NCBI GenBank assembly: GCA_021300155.1
Contig: JAJTID010000093.1
Span: 1-64,000, forward strand
Direction of reading: 5' to 3'
DNA from: Pirellula sp.
GTDB lineage: Bacteria > Planctomycetota > Planctomycetia > Pirellulales > Pirellulaceae
Length of the DNA: 64,000 nt
Within the stretch, counting starts at the first letter, position 1. The number at the start of each line of letters is the position of its first letter. The notes below the pieces were generated by a model, which was not told where the DNA came from, did no database searches, and saw only the letters and a list, made by a program, of their open reading frames with translations. The position numbers and the translations under genes are program-made. Positions 17,164 to 25,877 of this stretch are shown here, piece after piece.

Positions 17164-18930
17164 GTGAATGGTATTTGGTTCAGGCATTCTACTCGCGAAA
17201 ACACGAACGGAATATTGATGAATAACCCGCTGAGTTCGATGGGCAAAACGACAGATAACCGATCGGCAATGCAAGGAATGTCTCGATCGCGTGATCTGTC
17301 GATTGGCCAATACTTGATCAACCGCCTCCAGGACTATGGAATCGAAGACTGCTTTGGAATTCCGGGTGACTACATCCTGAACTTTTACAGCATGCTAGAG
17401 AAAAGCCCGATCAACATGATTGGTTGCACCCGCGAAGATTGTGCTGGTTTCGCCGCGGACGCGTATGCGAGAATTCGAGGAATGGGTGCCTTGTGCGTCA
17501 CTTATTGCGTAGGCGGGCTGTCGGTTTGCAACAGCGTTGCGGGAGCATTTGCGGAGAAGTCTCCAGTGGTCATGCTTACCGGATCACCAGGTCTCAATGA
17601 ACGGGTGAATAATCCGTTGCTTCATCACAAAGTACGTGACTTTAGCACGCAGCGAGAAGTCTTTGAAAAGCTATGCATTGCCGCAACGGAGCTGGATGAT
17701 CCCCTCATTGCGTTTAGCGAAATTGATCGCGTGTTGGATGCCTGCTACCGGTTCAAACGCCCGGTGTACATAGAACTCCCTCGCGATATGGTGGATGTCG
17801 TTCCGCCGATCGCGCACGGGTTTCGCCGCCCGAATTTGGAGTACAACGCTTTAGCTCTAGAAGAAGCGGTGAAAGAGGCCGTGGAGCGATTGAATCAGGC
17901 CAAGCGTCCATTGATCATTGCAGGTGTAGAGATCCATCGCTTCGGTCTACAAGACGCGGTTATCAAGCTAGCCGAGCAAGCCAAGATTCCTATTGCAGCG
18001 ACCATTTTGGGTAAGAGCGTGATCGATGAAACGCACCCTCTTTACATCGGCCTCTACGAAGGAGCGATGGGGCGCGAGGATGTAACGAAGTATGTCGAGG
18101 ATAGCGATTGCATTATGCTTCTCGGCGCATTCATGACCGATATCAATTTGGGCATTTATACAGCACAACTCGAAGTTCGGAATTGCATTTACGCAACGAG
18201 CGAACAGCTTCAAATTTCCTACCATCAGTTCCCGAACGTCCCATTGGCTGATTTCTTGGACCGCATGATCGCGGCGAGCCCCAAGCCTGAAGTTCGAAAC
18301 ATTCCAGATCGCTTGCACATCAAGCAACCCGAACCGCTTGCCATCGAAGCGAATCGACCACTGGAAATCAGCAGGATGATTCATCGTATCAATACCCAAT
18401 TGGATTCGCACACAATTGTGATTGCCGACATCGGTGACTCGTTATTCGCATCTTCGGAGTTGGTGATTCGCGATCGAACCGATTATTTGTCTCCGGCTTA
18501 TTACACGTCGATGGGCTTTTCAGTGCCTGCAGCCTTGGGTGCATGCACGGCCAAGCCGAAGGACCGCGTATTGGTCATCGCAGGAGACGGTGCGTTTCAG
18601 ATGACGGGGCAAGAGATGTCAACATTGATTCGCTATGGCCATGCACCAATCATCATTGTTCTCGACAATCATGGTTATGGTACGGAGCGATTCTTGCAGG
18701 AAGGCAAGTGGGAGTACAACGAGATTGCTTCTTGGAATTATTCCAAATTGCCGGACGTGTACGGTGGCGGAAAAGGTCATTTGGTCGAAAGCGAAGGGGC
18801 ATTTGACAAGGCGTTAAAAGAAGCCTGGAGCGACCCATCTCAACTGCACCTCATCCACGCGAAGTTGGTTGAGAACGACGCAAGTCAAACGCTTCTGCGC
18901 CTAGCACACCGGTTAGGCCAGCGCGTGTAA
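17164..18930 (+). CDS. ThDP-dependent 2-oxoacid decarboxylase (PDC/IPDC type)
   Basis: This protein of up to 588 residues decarboxylates a 2-oxoacid such as pyruvate, indolepyruvate or phenylpyruvate to an aldehyde. Features are CTREDCAGFAADAYARIRG with the ThDP-activating glutamate, adjacent histidines in LLHHKV near 154-155 (a PDC/IPDC hallmark), and the ThDP motif GDGAFQMTGQ near 474 with DNHGYG after it. GTG 17164 follows AAGGAG at 17155-17160 with only three bases spacing; ATG 17218 is an alternative that removes 18 poorly conserved residues. The substrate cannot be fixed by sequence reading. Confidence 0.9.
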   Translation: MNGIWFRHSTRENTNGILMNNPLSSMGKTTDNRSAMQGMSRSRDLSIGQYLINRLQDYGIEDCFGIPGDYILNFYSMLEKSPINMIGCTREDCAGFAADAYARIRGMGALCVTYCVGGLSVCNSVAGAFAEKSPVVMLTGSPGLNERVNNPLLHHKVRDFSTQREVFEKLCIAATELDDPLIAFSEIDRVLDACYRFKRPVYIELPRDMVDVVPPIAHGFRRPNLEYNALALEEAVKEAVERLNQAKRPLIIAGVEIHRFGLQDAVIKLAEQAKIPIAATILGKSVIDETHPLYIGLYEGAMGREDVTKYVEDSDCIMLLGAFMTDINLGIYTAQLEVRNCIYATSEQLQISYHQFPNVPLADFLDRMIAASPKPEVRNIPDRLHIKQPEPLAIEANRPLEISRMIHRINTQLDSHTIVIADIGDSLFASSELVIRDRTDYLSPAYYTSMGFSVPAALGACTAKPKDRVLVIAGDGAFQMTGQEMSTLIRYGHAPIIIVLDNHGYGTERFLQEGKWEYNEIASWNYSKLPDVYGGGKGHLVESEGAFDKALKEAWSDPSQLHLIHAKLVENDASQTLLRLAHRLGQRV

Positions 18931-18965
18931 GCGGCCAGAGGGGCTATTTACTGGAACGGGACTTG

Positions 18966-19005
18966 ACACCTATGACACTGTCAAAACACCTATGACACTG
19001 TCAAA
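18966..19005. repeat. Tandem repeat, two exact 20-bp units
   Basis: ACACCTATGACACTGTCAAA occurs at 18966-18985 and again immediately at 18986-19005. Each unit contains the small palindrome GACACTGTC. The pair lies in the 192-base gap between the decarboxylase and histidine kinase genes (convergent). It could bind a dimeric protein or be a repeat relic. Confidence 0.7.
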
Positions 19006-19122
19006 AAGAAGTTCATTTCCGTTTGGATCGATTCCATGTCCGCCTCCTCGATGATCCGTGAGGGAGACAAAAGCAGTGATGGCCGCCATGTTTCTTCTCG
19101 CGCCCGCAACACAAACCTCCGT

Positions 19123-20223
19123 TCATTTCATCGGACTGCTCGACACTCGAATTTTTCTACGAGTAACGACGGGCGGTGGGGTGGCGACTAAACGGATTTC
19201 TACGGTCGTACCCAGACTTGGCGAACTCTGGATTTGTATCGAACCGCCAGAAGCGTCGATTACTCGCTTTGCGTTCGCAAGTGAAATGCCAAGGCCTCTT
19301 CCATGTTCCCGACCGCTGTAATAGAGGTGGAATGCTCGATGGAGTGATTCGGGTGACAATCCTGCTCCTGTGTCTCGAATTGCGATTCTAACTCGTGTTC
19401 CGTTCTCTTCTCCTGGTCCATAGTCCGGATCTTCTACTGTCAATCGATCGATAGCGATATCGATCCTATCCGAGGGGCGACATGCGTCCATGCAATTGCA
19501 AAGAATTCCATGTAGTACCTCCAGGAATGACTCCGCATTAGAAATGGCGAACAACGAATCAGAAGTGCGATGGAGTTGAAGCTGAATTTCGTTACTAACC
19601 AATTTATTAGATACGCTATTGATCGCCTGATTCACGATCTCTTCAACGCAAATGGTCCCCAGTTCGAGTGGCGCTGGTTTTACCACACGCATCATCTCGG
19701 CAAGCATATCGTGGGCTCGCATCGCTTGGTCTACGATGGTAGCCAACGATTTTCGATCGGGTTCACTCGATGCGCCTTTGAGAAGCTGGTGTGCGCGCGC
19801 GGCGATGTTTGCGAGTGGATTGTTGATTTCGTGCGTTAGTCCGTATGCAAAGTCATAGATGGATCGATGCTGTTCGTTTTGAACGGCTTCAACAAATCTT
19901 TGCCGATGCGAAAGCGCTTTGATAGCGCAATGAACTGCAGCCACCAACGATTGAATACCTCGGTGGTCCGCATGCTGAAAAAGAAACGATGTATTGTCCG
20001 ATTGGTATGGAGAATGGATCCTCATCAAAATCGCTTGAAACCGTTCCAATAACGATTGCGTCGGTGAAAAGGCAAATCCCAAATGGGGAGCAAATTGTAT
20101 AAACCAGTCTTCCAGTTCGGAATCTGCCTCGGACGAGTGATCCGAAAGTTCACGAAGGTGCAGCGAAGCAAAAAGCAAAGCCTGAATGGCTCGCGGGAGC
20201 GTGGGTTCTAGGTTGTGTGTCAT
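19123..20223 (-). CDS. Soluble sensor histidine kinase
   Basis: This is a 366-residue kinase with no membrane segment. An N-terminal helical region of about 110 residues has no recognised sensor domain. A HisKA-type dimerisation domain follows with the phosphoacceptor H132 in THEINNPLANI. The HATPase_c domain ends the protein, with the G1 box DTGAGLSP and G2 box GRGLGISLANAK. Residues CNCMDACR correspond to the N box. I chose ATG 20223; the TTG at 20238 extends the frame by five residues. The response regulator gene lies upstream on the same strand, but an intrinsic terminator between them means the kinase may be made at a lower level. Confidence 0.88.
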   Translation of the reverse strand: MTHNLEPTLPRAIQALLFASLHLRELSDHSSEADSELEDWFIQFAPHLGFAFSPTQSLLERFQAILMRIHSPYQSDNTSFLFQHADHRGIQSLVAAVHCAIKALSHRQRFVEAVQNEQHRSIYDFAYGLTHEINNPLANIAARAHQLLKGASSEPDRKSLATIVDQAMRAHDMLAEMMRVVKPAPLELGTICVEEIVNQAINSVSNKLVSNEIQLQLHRTSDSLFAISNAESFLEVLHGILCNCMDACRPSDRIDIAIDRLTVEDPDYGPGEENGTRVRIAIRDTGAGLSPESLHRAFHLYYSGREHGRGLGISLANAKRVIDASGGSIQIQSSPSLGTTVEIRLVATPPPVVTRRKIRVSSSPMK

Positions 20224-20265
20224 GATGATGATTGGCAATAACTGGAATTCGTTTTCCCGTTACTG

Positions 20266-20311
20266 CAAAAACGAAAACAGCGGGAGCGATCAACTGTGGA
20301 ACGCTCCCGCT
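20266..20311 (-). terminator. Intrinsic terminator after response regulator gene
   Basis: On the minus strand a perfect 10-bp stem (AGCGGGAGCG against CGCTCCCGCT, 20279-20311) closes a 13-base loop. It is followed by GTTTTCGTTTTT. This is a standard Rho-independent terminator, or partial attenuator, between the regulator (ends 20365) and the kinase (starts 20223). Confidence 0.8.
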
Positions 20312-20364
20312 ATTCTACGATTAATTGTTACAACTTTGGATAGGGTTTAAAAACCTACTTGCCA

Positions 20365-20958
20365 TTACACGACCGCGACTGGTCTATCGATTTCGAGCAT
20401 ATCGCACACACGATCGAGCAAACGATCGGTTGTAAACGGCTTTTGCATGAAGTCGTTGGCTCCTGCTGCTCGTAATTCCGCCACTCGGTCGTGTTCGATC
20501 ATCCCCGAAATGCAAAGGATCTTGACCGAATCCATGGTGCGGTCGCTTCGGACACGTTGGCAAACTTCTTTACCGTTGATGTCAGGTAGCATTACGTCGA
20601 GTACTACCATGTCTGGGCGAAACTCCTTGACTTGCATACCCGAGTCGAATCCGTTGTTTGCGGTTCGGATATCGAAACGGCCATCGCGAGCGAAGGTGTC
20701 ATACATGAGATCCACCAGATCCTGATCGTCATCTACGATCAGTAATTTCTTCTTGCCGCTCTCTAAAGCGTCCGTTGGAATGCCGTTGTCTTTCATGAAA
20801 ACGAATAAGTGATCCCGCGGGATTCGTCGAAATCGGCTTCCTGGAACTCGGAAACCTTTGAGTGTTCCGTTGTCGAAACAACGGATAATTGTCTGTTGGC
20901 TTACCTTGCAAATTTTGGCAGCCTCGCCGGTTGTGAAAACCGTTTTAGTACTGGACAT
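20365..20958 (-). CDS. HTH (excisionase/MerR-type)-receiver response regulator
   Basis: This 197-residue protein has an unusual domain order. An N-terminal excisionase/MerR-like winged HTH (about 5-55) reads TTGEAAKICKVSQQTIIRCF with GSRFRRIPR. A CheY-type receiver (about 70-190) follows. Receiver residues are present: DDD 76-78, phosphoacceptor D121 in VVLDVMLPD, a Ser switch position in CISG and K172 in MQKPF. Most DNA-binding regulators carry the HTH after the receiver. The likely partner is the downstream soluble histidine kinase. Targets are unknown. Confidence 0.92.
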   Translation of the reverse strand: MSSTKTVFTTGEAAKICKVSQQTIIRCFDNGTLKGFRVPGSRFRRIPRDHLFVFMKDNGIPTDALESGKKKLLIVDDDQDLVDLMYDTFARDGRFDIRTANNGFDSGMQVKEFRPDMVVLDVMLPDINGKEVCQRVRSDRTMDSVKILCISGMIEHDRVAELRAAGANDFMQKPFTTDRLLDRVCDMLEIDRPVAVV

Positions 20959-21204
20959 AGGGAACTATCCTTCCTGAATGTTCATTTCCATTTTGCCGAC
21001 GGGTCGCCAAACCGACGCGATCTGTCTATCCTGTGACATTCATCACGCCTGCCGAAACTACCGAACCTGCCGTAGCTGAGGCGGAGGATATCCAAGCTAC
21101 GGAAACCAGGTCAAGATGGATTTCAAAAGAAGCAGTCTTGGTAAAATCGTGGCTCTGCGCACTTCAGGCCTTACACGCGAACTACAGCAAATCGAGGAAC
21201 TTTC

Positions 21205-22284
21205 ATGACTTCCCCCCAAATTCAATGTCGCTGGGGCATTCTCTCCGCCGCCGGAATCGCCAGGAAAAACTGGCGTGCTATCGCCCAATCCTCTTCGGGC
21301 ACCGTTGTCGCCGTGGCTAGCAGGCGAAAAGACGCCGCCGAACAATTCATTCGAGAATGCAGCCACCATACACCACAACGATCCAGCGTCGATGCTCTCG
21401 ATTCCTACGATGCGCTTTTGAAGCGAACGGATATTGATGCGGTCTATATCCCGTTGCCTACCGGATTGCGGAAAGAGTGGATCATCGCGGCAGCCAAACG
21501 AGGGAAACATGTCCTCGCGGAGAAACCTGCTGCTTTGTCTGCAGCCGATCTTGAGGAGATCTTGGACGTTTGCAAAGCGCAAGGCGTTCAATTCATGGAT
21601 GGTGTGATGTTCATGCACAGCGCGCGGCTCGACCGGTTGCGAGAGACTCTTACGAGCCCGAGCCAAATCGGCGACATTCGACGTATCGCTTGTCAGTTCT
21701 CTTTCAATGGCGGAGACGATTTTGGCAAGTCAAATATTCGGGTCAACAGTCAACTGGAGCCTTTCGGTTGTCTAGGGGATTTAGGTTGGTACTGCATTCG
21801 TTTTCTACTTTGGGCGCATCAATACGCGATGCCGACCCGAATGGTTGGCCGAACTCTTTCAACATTACAAGGCGAAGGAAGCGACAACAAAGTACCTGGT
21901 GAATTCTCAGCGGAACTGGATTTCCCCAACGGTTCGACCGCTAGTTTTTACTGTTCGTTCGTCACGCAGAATCAACAATGGGCACATATCAGCGGGACTG
22001 AAGGGTACGCCTACTTGGAGGATTTCGTCCTGCCATTTTTCGGAAGCGAAGTCTCGTACGAAGTTTGCCATCCTCGGTTTGATGTCCGCGGCTGCTCGTT
22101 CCATATGCAGCAACACAAACAGCGAATCGCAGTCGAGGAATACGATTCCGGCCATACACCTGCGCAAGAAATCAATATGATTGAAACGTTTCAATCCATT
22201 GTGGCAAGCAAAACGCTCGATCCATCCTGGGGTGAGATTTGCCTCAAGACGCAACGCGTCATGGATAGCCTTTGGAGTTCGTAA
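21205..22284 (+). CDS. Gfo/Idh/MocA-family NAD(P)-dependent oxidoreductase
   Basis: This 359-residue protein has an N-terminal Rossmann domain: WGILSAAGIARKN, then VAVASRRKDAAEQF and DAVYIPLPTGL. The family EKP motif follows (AEKPAALSAADLEEIL). The C-terminal alpha/beta dimerisation domain contains GDLGWYCIRFLLWA. Such enzymes oxidise or reduce sugars, inositols and trans-dihydrodiols. The glycine motif is G-x-x-x-x-A-G-I-A instead of GxGxxG, as often seen in dihydrodiol-dehydrogenase-like members. It appears monocistronic. Confidence 0.9.
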   Translation: MTSPQIQCRWGILSAAGIARKNWRAIAQSSSGTVVAVASRRKDAAEQFIRECSHHTPQRSSVDALDSYDALLKRTDIDAVYIPLPTGLRKEWIIAAAKRGKHVLAEKPAALSAADLEEILDVCKAQGVQFMDGVMFMHSARLDRLRETLTSPSQIGDIRRIACQFSFNGGDDFGKSNIRVNSQLEPFGCLGDLGWYCIRFLLWAHQYAMPTRMVGRTLSTLQGEGSDNKVPGEFSAELDFPNGSTASFYCSFVTQNQQWAHISGTEGYAYLEDFVLPFFGSEVSYEVCHPRFDVRGCSFHMQQHKQRIAVEEYDSGHTPAQEINMIETFQSIVASKTLDPSWGEICLKTQRVMDSLWSS

Positions 22285-22304
22285 GCGTTAACTATTCGGT
22301 ATCG

Positions 22305-22580
22305 CTAAGTGCTGTCGCTATTCATTGCGATAGCAGCGTTATTAGCTGGCTCTAGTGCAGCCGATTGTTCACGAAGGTTCTTTCCCCTGACCCACCGACC
22401 GGCCTCATCGGCAGAAACCACGTCCCGATTGGCTAGTTGCAACTTCAAAATGCGAATCAAGACTTGGGTTCGTTGGCAAGACTCTGTGTTGCCCGGACGA
22501 TACCACCGGGAGAAAACGAAAGACCAACAGTAGATTGAAAGACGCGGCTGATTTTTCGAAAGAGTATTCCGAGAATCCAA
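22305..22580 (-). pseudogene. Possible gene remnant, unknown function
   Basis: A minus-strand frame of up to 91 codons has protein-like composition at its end: LQLANRDVVSADEAGRWVRG, then an A/N-rich tail before a TAG at 22305. Its upstream part is not convincing and no start with a ribosome site was seen. It may be the 3' end of a truncated gene. I do not recognise the family. Confidence 0.3.
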
Positions 22581-22604
22581 TACTACCTCACTCAGCTCAC
22601 TTTG

Positions 22605-23117
22605 CTAGGACTCGGCCTTTTTGAGTTCGGCAAAGACCCTCTTCCGCAACTCTTCCGTCTCGTCGACGATGCGCCGCTTTTCTTCGATCCCGTCATTGGT
22701 ACCAACCGATGTCGTCACGGTCGGGCGATGCTTCTAATTGCCGCTTGGCCTTGTTGAACTCCATGATTTTCATGAATTCAGAGTCTCCTCCGACCAACAC
22801 GTTTGAATCTAGTAGAAATCCTAGAACGAACAAAATGCCGCTGAAAAGCGAAGTCCTTTTCTTCAGCCACGGGTAGCTGGTCAACATCGCTGGAACACCA
22901 ATAGGGGGCATCTTCCGTCAATTTCAGGTTCTACATAGGCGATACCCATTTCTGCATCTTGTGCCGACATGAATTTTGGAAAAATCCTTTCTTTCAATTT
23001 CTGCATCGCAACGTGATTAAAATCGACATACTTCCTCGGCGGTTTGCCTACGCAATTGCACGCGAATGGCGGGGGATGTTTTTTCTGGTATTTGGGATTT
23101 CCGAGTCGCTGGATCAC
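22605..23117 (-). pseudogene. Possible frameshifted small membrane protein gene
   Basis: Three consecutive minus-strand frames each look protein-like and hand over to the next. The first, from GTG 23117 to about 22890, is basic and includes KYVDFNHVAMQKLKERIFPK and YVEPEIDGRCP. The second (to 22693) begins PPIGVPAML, then has a hydrophobic helix SGILFVLGFLLDSNVLVGG. The third (to a stop near 22605) reads NDGIEEKRRIVDETEELRKR followed by VFAELKKAES. Two frameshifts would join them into one membrane protein. The alternative is chance open frames. Confidence 0.35.
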
Positions 23118-23133
23118 ATAAGGAATTTATTAA

Positions 23134-25020
23134 ATGTTAAGAATACGCGAAGGCGGGAAGCACATGGTTCAGGCTTTGGCCGCTCGCATTCCATTCCTCG
23201 CTATGCTTGGCTACCTAAGTGCCAGTCCGCTTGTTACTAATGCACAGGTTTCATCCGAATCGTACGGAGTATCGGTCCGCAATTCGGTTGGAATGGAAAT
23301 GATTCGGATTGCGGCTGGTGAGTTCCTCATGGGGAGCTACGAGTCGGGCGATTCGATCAAAAAAGCCTTTCCCAACGACGAACATGACGCCAATTTCTTT
23401 AACGACGAGTTACCTCAACATCGCGTTCGGATTACTAGGCCGTTCTTGATGGGCAAAACGGAAGTCACGGTTGGACAATTCCGTCAGTTTGCGGAAGAGA
23501 CTGGATACCGCACCGAATCAGAACTCGATGGCACGGGAGGTTGGGGGTTCAACAAAGAAAAGCGTGTATGTGAAGGGAGATCCACCGAGTATGACTGGCG
23601 AAATCCTGGATGGGAACAGACTGACGATCATCCCGTTCTCAATGTTACGTTTCAAGACGCCAACCGATATTGCCAATGGCTCTCAGCGAAAACGAAGCAG
23701 ACCTATCGACTGCCCACAGAAGCGGAATGGGAATACGCTTGTCGTGCAGGGTCGGCGAACCGATACAGCGGCTTCAACGCCCCTCAAGAGTTATGCTCGA
23801 AATCTCGAACGATTGACGTGCTGAAGAATCCGAAATTCGCGCACATCCAAGATTTGGAAATCCCAGAAGATGGTTCCATTGCTTTTACAGCGCCTGTCGC
23901 TTCCTATCCGCCAAACGCTTGGGGACTGCATGACATGCATGGCAACGTCTGGGAATGGACCAGTGATTGGCATGATGACAACTATTACGCAGTTTCGCCT
24001 GTAGATGATCCGCAAGGTCCGGAGACGGGATTCAATCGAGTCCGTCGCGGTGGCGCTTGGAACTCGGCCCCTCTGTGGAGCCGTGCGAGTTTTCGCAATT
24101 GGAATTCGGAAGATACACGATGCTCCAATTTAGGATTTCGGGTCGTTGCAGAGATTTCACGATCTGAGCAAGGAGTAACATTGCTATTTGGTGGAGACGT
24201 GATGTTGGATGGAGATCCAGGCAATGCCATCAACCACGGAATCGATCCTTTTGCCGAATTTGCAACCGATTTTCAATCGGTTGACATCGCGGTCTGTAAT
24301 TTGGAATGCGTCATCTCGGACAAAGGAGAAATGGAACACAAGAGTTATGTATTTCATGGTCCGGAAAAAGCATTGCCTCTTCTCAAGAAGCATTTTACTG
24401 CTGTCACCGTGGCCAACAATCACACCATGGATTACGGTGCGGAGGGCTTTGTCGGTGAACTAGAGAAACTAGAGGGCGCAGGGATCCCATATTTCGGAGG
24501 TGGCCGGAATTTGCATGTAGCCCGACAGCCTCTTATCTTGAGTCGAAATGGTTTCCGAGTGGCATTGCTCGGTTACAACGGTTTCGGGACGGAGTATTAC
24601 GAAGCGACCGCAACAACTCCCGGTGTCGCCCCTTTGCGAATCGAGATTATCGAACAAGATATCAAGACGGCTCGAGATAAGTACAAGGCAGACTTTGTTA
24701 TCCCCTATGTGCATTGGGGACCGGAGCTTGTTGCTAGCCCCTATGAATGGCAACGAAAAATGGCTCGACAGATGATTGATGCGGGCGCATCGGCAGTGAT
24801 CGGGGCTCATCCCCATGTGACCCAAACAGTGGAAACGTACCGAGGTAAACCGATCGTCTATAGTTTAGGAAATCTAGTGTTCGATTATTTCCCAGGTGAT
24901 CCGCAAGTCTGGACCGGTTGGTTGGCTAAACTGAGTCTAGGGAAAAGCGGAGACGTCGACCTGGAGTTAAAATCCTTTGAAATCGACCATCAAGGGATCC
25001 CACGAAAATCGAAAGAATAA
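23134..25020 (+). CDS. FGE-sulfatase/CapA metallophosphatase fusion protein
   Basis: This exported 628-residue protein has a signal peptide (hydrophobic core about 17-35). Residues about 48-345 are a formylglycine-generating-enzyme (SUMF1)-like domain: MIRIAAGEFLMGS, MGKTEVTVGQF, RLPTEAEWEYACRAG, MHGNVWEWTSDW and LGFRVVAE. Residues about 348-620 are a CapA/PgsA-type metallophosphatase domain: FGGDVMLDG, NLECVISD, NNHTMDYG near 427, YVHWGPE and GAHPHVTQ. CapA-like proteins are linked to poly-gamma-glutamate capsules; most FGE domains outside true sulfatase maturation are uncharacterised. The fusion is unusual. ATG 23134 follows AAGGA by about 11 bases; ATG 23164 is an alternative. The DUF502 gene follows after three bases. 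Confidence 0.92.
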   Translation: MLRIREGGKHMVQALAARIPFLAMLGYLSASPLVTNAQVSSESYGVSVRNSVGMEMIRIAAGEFLMGSYESGDSIKKAFPNDEHDANFFNDELPQHRVRITRPFLMGKTEVTVGQFRQFAEETGYRTESELDGTGGWGFNKEKRVCEGRSTEYDWRNPGWEQTDDHPVLNVTFQDANRYCQWLSAKTKQTYRLPTEAEWEYACRAGSANRYSGFNAPQELCSKSRTIDVLKNPKFAHIQDLEIPEDGSIAFTAPVASYPPNAWGLHDMHGNVWEWTSDWHDDNYYAVSPVDDPQGPETGFNRVRRGGAWNSAPLWSRASFRNWNSEDTRCSNLGFRVVAEISRSEQGVTLLFGGDVMLDGDPGNAINHGIDPFAEFATDFQSVDIAVCNLECVISDKGEMEHKSYVFHGPEKALPLLKKHFTAVTVANNHTMDYGAEGFVGELEKLEGAGIPYFGGGRNLHVARQPLILSRNGFRVALLGYNGFGTEYYEATATTPGVAPLRIEIIEQDIKTARDKYKADFVIPYVHWGPELVASPYEWQRKMARQMIDAGASAVIGAHPHVTQTVETYRGKPIVYSLGNLVFDYFPGDPQVWTGWLAKLSLGKSGDVDLELKSFEIDHQGIPRKSKE

Positions 25021-25023
25021 ATC

Positions 25024-25614
25024 GTGAAGCAATTCTCAAGAACACTAGAATTTCTCAAAACCACGGCAATCGGCGGAGTCCTATTTCTGATGCCGATAGC
25101 TGGTCTATTGTTCGTTCTGGGGTATTTGTACCAGGTCGTACTGGTTGTCTACAAAGCGATCGACTCTTGGTTGCCGATCCATTCCGCGACGGGGATTGCG
25201 ATACTGTTTCTTTTGTCCCTGATGATTGTTGTGCTTGGATGTTTTTTCGTCGGGCTGATCGCTTCTCGCTCGATCGCAAAGCAAAGCACCTTGTGGATTG
25301 AGAGTAATCTACTGAAGGTTTTCCCTAAGTATTCCATCTACAAAGATATCTTGACGGGAACACTTGGAGGCTCGAACGCGATGCCATCCCTGAAACCGAT
25401 TCGAGTCGAAGTCGGGGGCGTATCGAGGCTGGCATTTGAAACGAGTCGTCGGGCAGATGGGATCGTTACCGTCTACTTTCCTGGTGCTCCCGACCCTTGG
25501 GCGGGATATTTGGGAGAAGTTCCGGAAGATCGAGTTTCCGAAGAGACTATGCTCTTTTCGGAGGCACTTGGACATTTGGAACAGCTTGGCCGACCTCCCA
25601 AAAAGCCGCATTGA
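25024..25614 (+). CDS. DUF502 membrane protein
   Basis: This 196-residue protein has two N-terminal transmembrane helices (about 18-40 and 52-80), a soluble part and a proline-rich end. The opening FLKTTAIGGVLFLMPI and later PKYSIYKDIL are typical of DUF502. It starts at a GTG three bases after the FGE-CapA stop, so the two are co-transcribed. DUF502 function is unknown. The link to an exported CapA-like protein hints at the envelope. Confidence 0.88.
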   Translation: MKQFSRTLEFLKTTAIGGVLFLMPIAGLLFVLGYLYQVVLVVYKAIDSWLPIHSATGIAILFLLSLMIVVLGCFFVGLIASRSIAKQSTLWIESNLLKVFPKYSIYKDILTGTLGGSNAMPSLKPIRVEVGGVSRLAFETSRRADGIVTVYFPGAPDPWAGYLGEVPEDRVSEETMLFSEALGHLEQLGRPPKKPH

Positions 25615-25687
25615 CTTCCCGGCTACAGTAAAAAAATCATAACTTCAGTGCGTTTTGAACCCCCGACCGGATTGATGTTTTGAATGT

Positions 25688-25711
25688 AGCTTGGGACCAT
25701 TGTCCCGAGCT
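25688..25711 (-). repeat. Distant fourth copy of the 23-bp palindromic repeat
   Basis: AGCTTGGGACCATTGTCCCG followed by AGC here is the exact reverse complement of the 923-945 copy, about 24.7 kb away. It lies in the 254-base leader region between the DUF502 gene and rplS. An exact 23-bp match in intergenic DNA indicates a dispersed element. Confidence 0.8.
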
Positions 25712-25777
25712 GATGGATTTTGCAAGTCGACCAACGATAGGGCAAAGCGGCAAAACGGGGTCGCAGTTCCATGGATA

Positions 25778-25800
25778 GACCAAAAACCTGGGTTTTGGTC
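25778..25800 (+). promoter_or_regulatory. Hairpin upstream of rplS
   Basis: GACCAAAAACC and GGTTTTGGTC form a tight inverted repeat with one bulged A and a very small loop, 78 bases before the rplS start. It is not followed by a T-tract on either strand, so it is not a standard terminator. It could be a leader structure or operator. Function is inferred only from position. Confidence 0.4.
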
Positions 25801-25877
25801 TTCCCAAAAAGCGTTTCGGTTGTCAGTATATTGCCTCCAAATTACATAGCTTTGTCCTTTTTCCGTCATTGCAAATC

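Larger units (their letters stand above)
22285..23133. other. Long intergenic stretch with decayed minus-strand coding sequence
   Basis: About 850 bases lack an intact gene. Minus-strand reading reveals protein-like segments in changing frames (see the two pseudogene entries), suggesting one or two decayed genes. The plus strand holds only the leader of the FGE-CapA gene, with AAGGA at about 23118. Confidence 0.4.
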
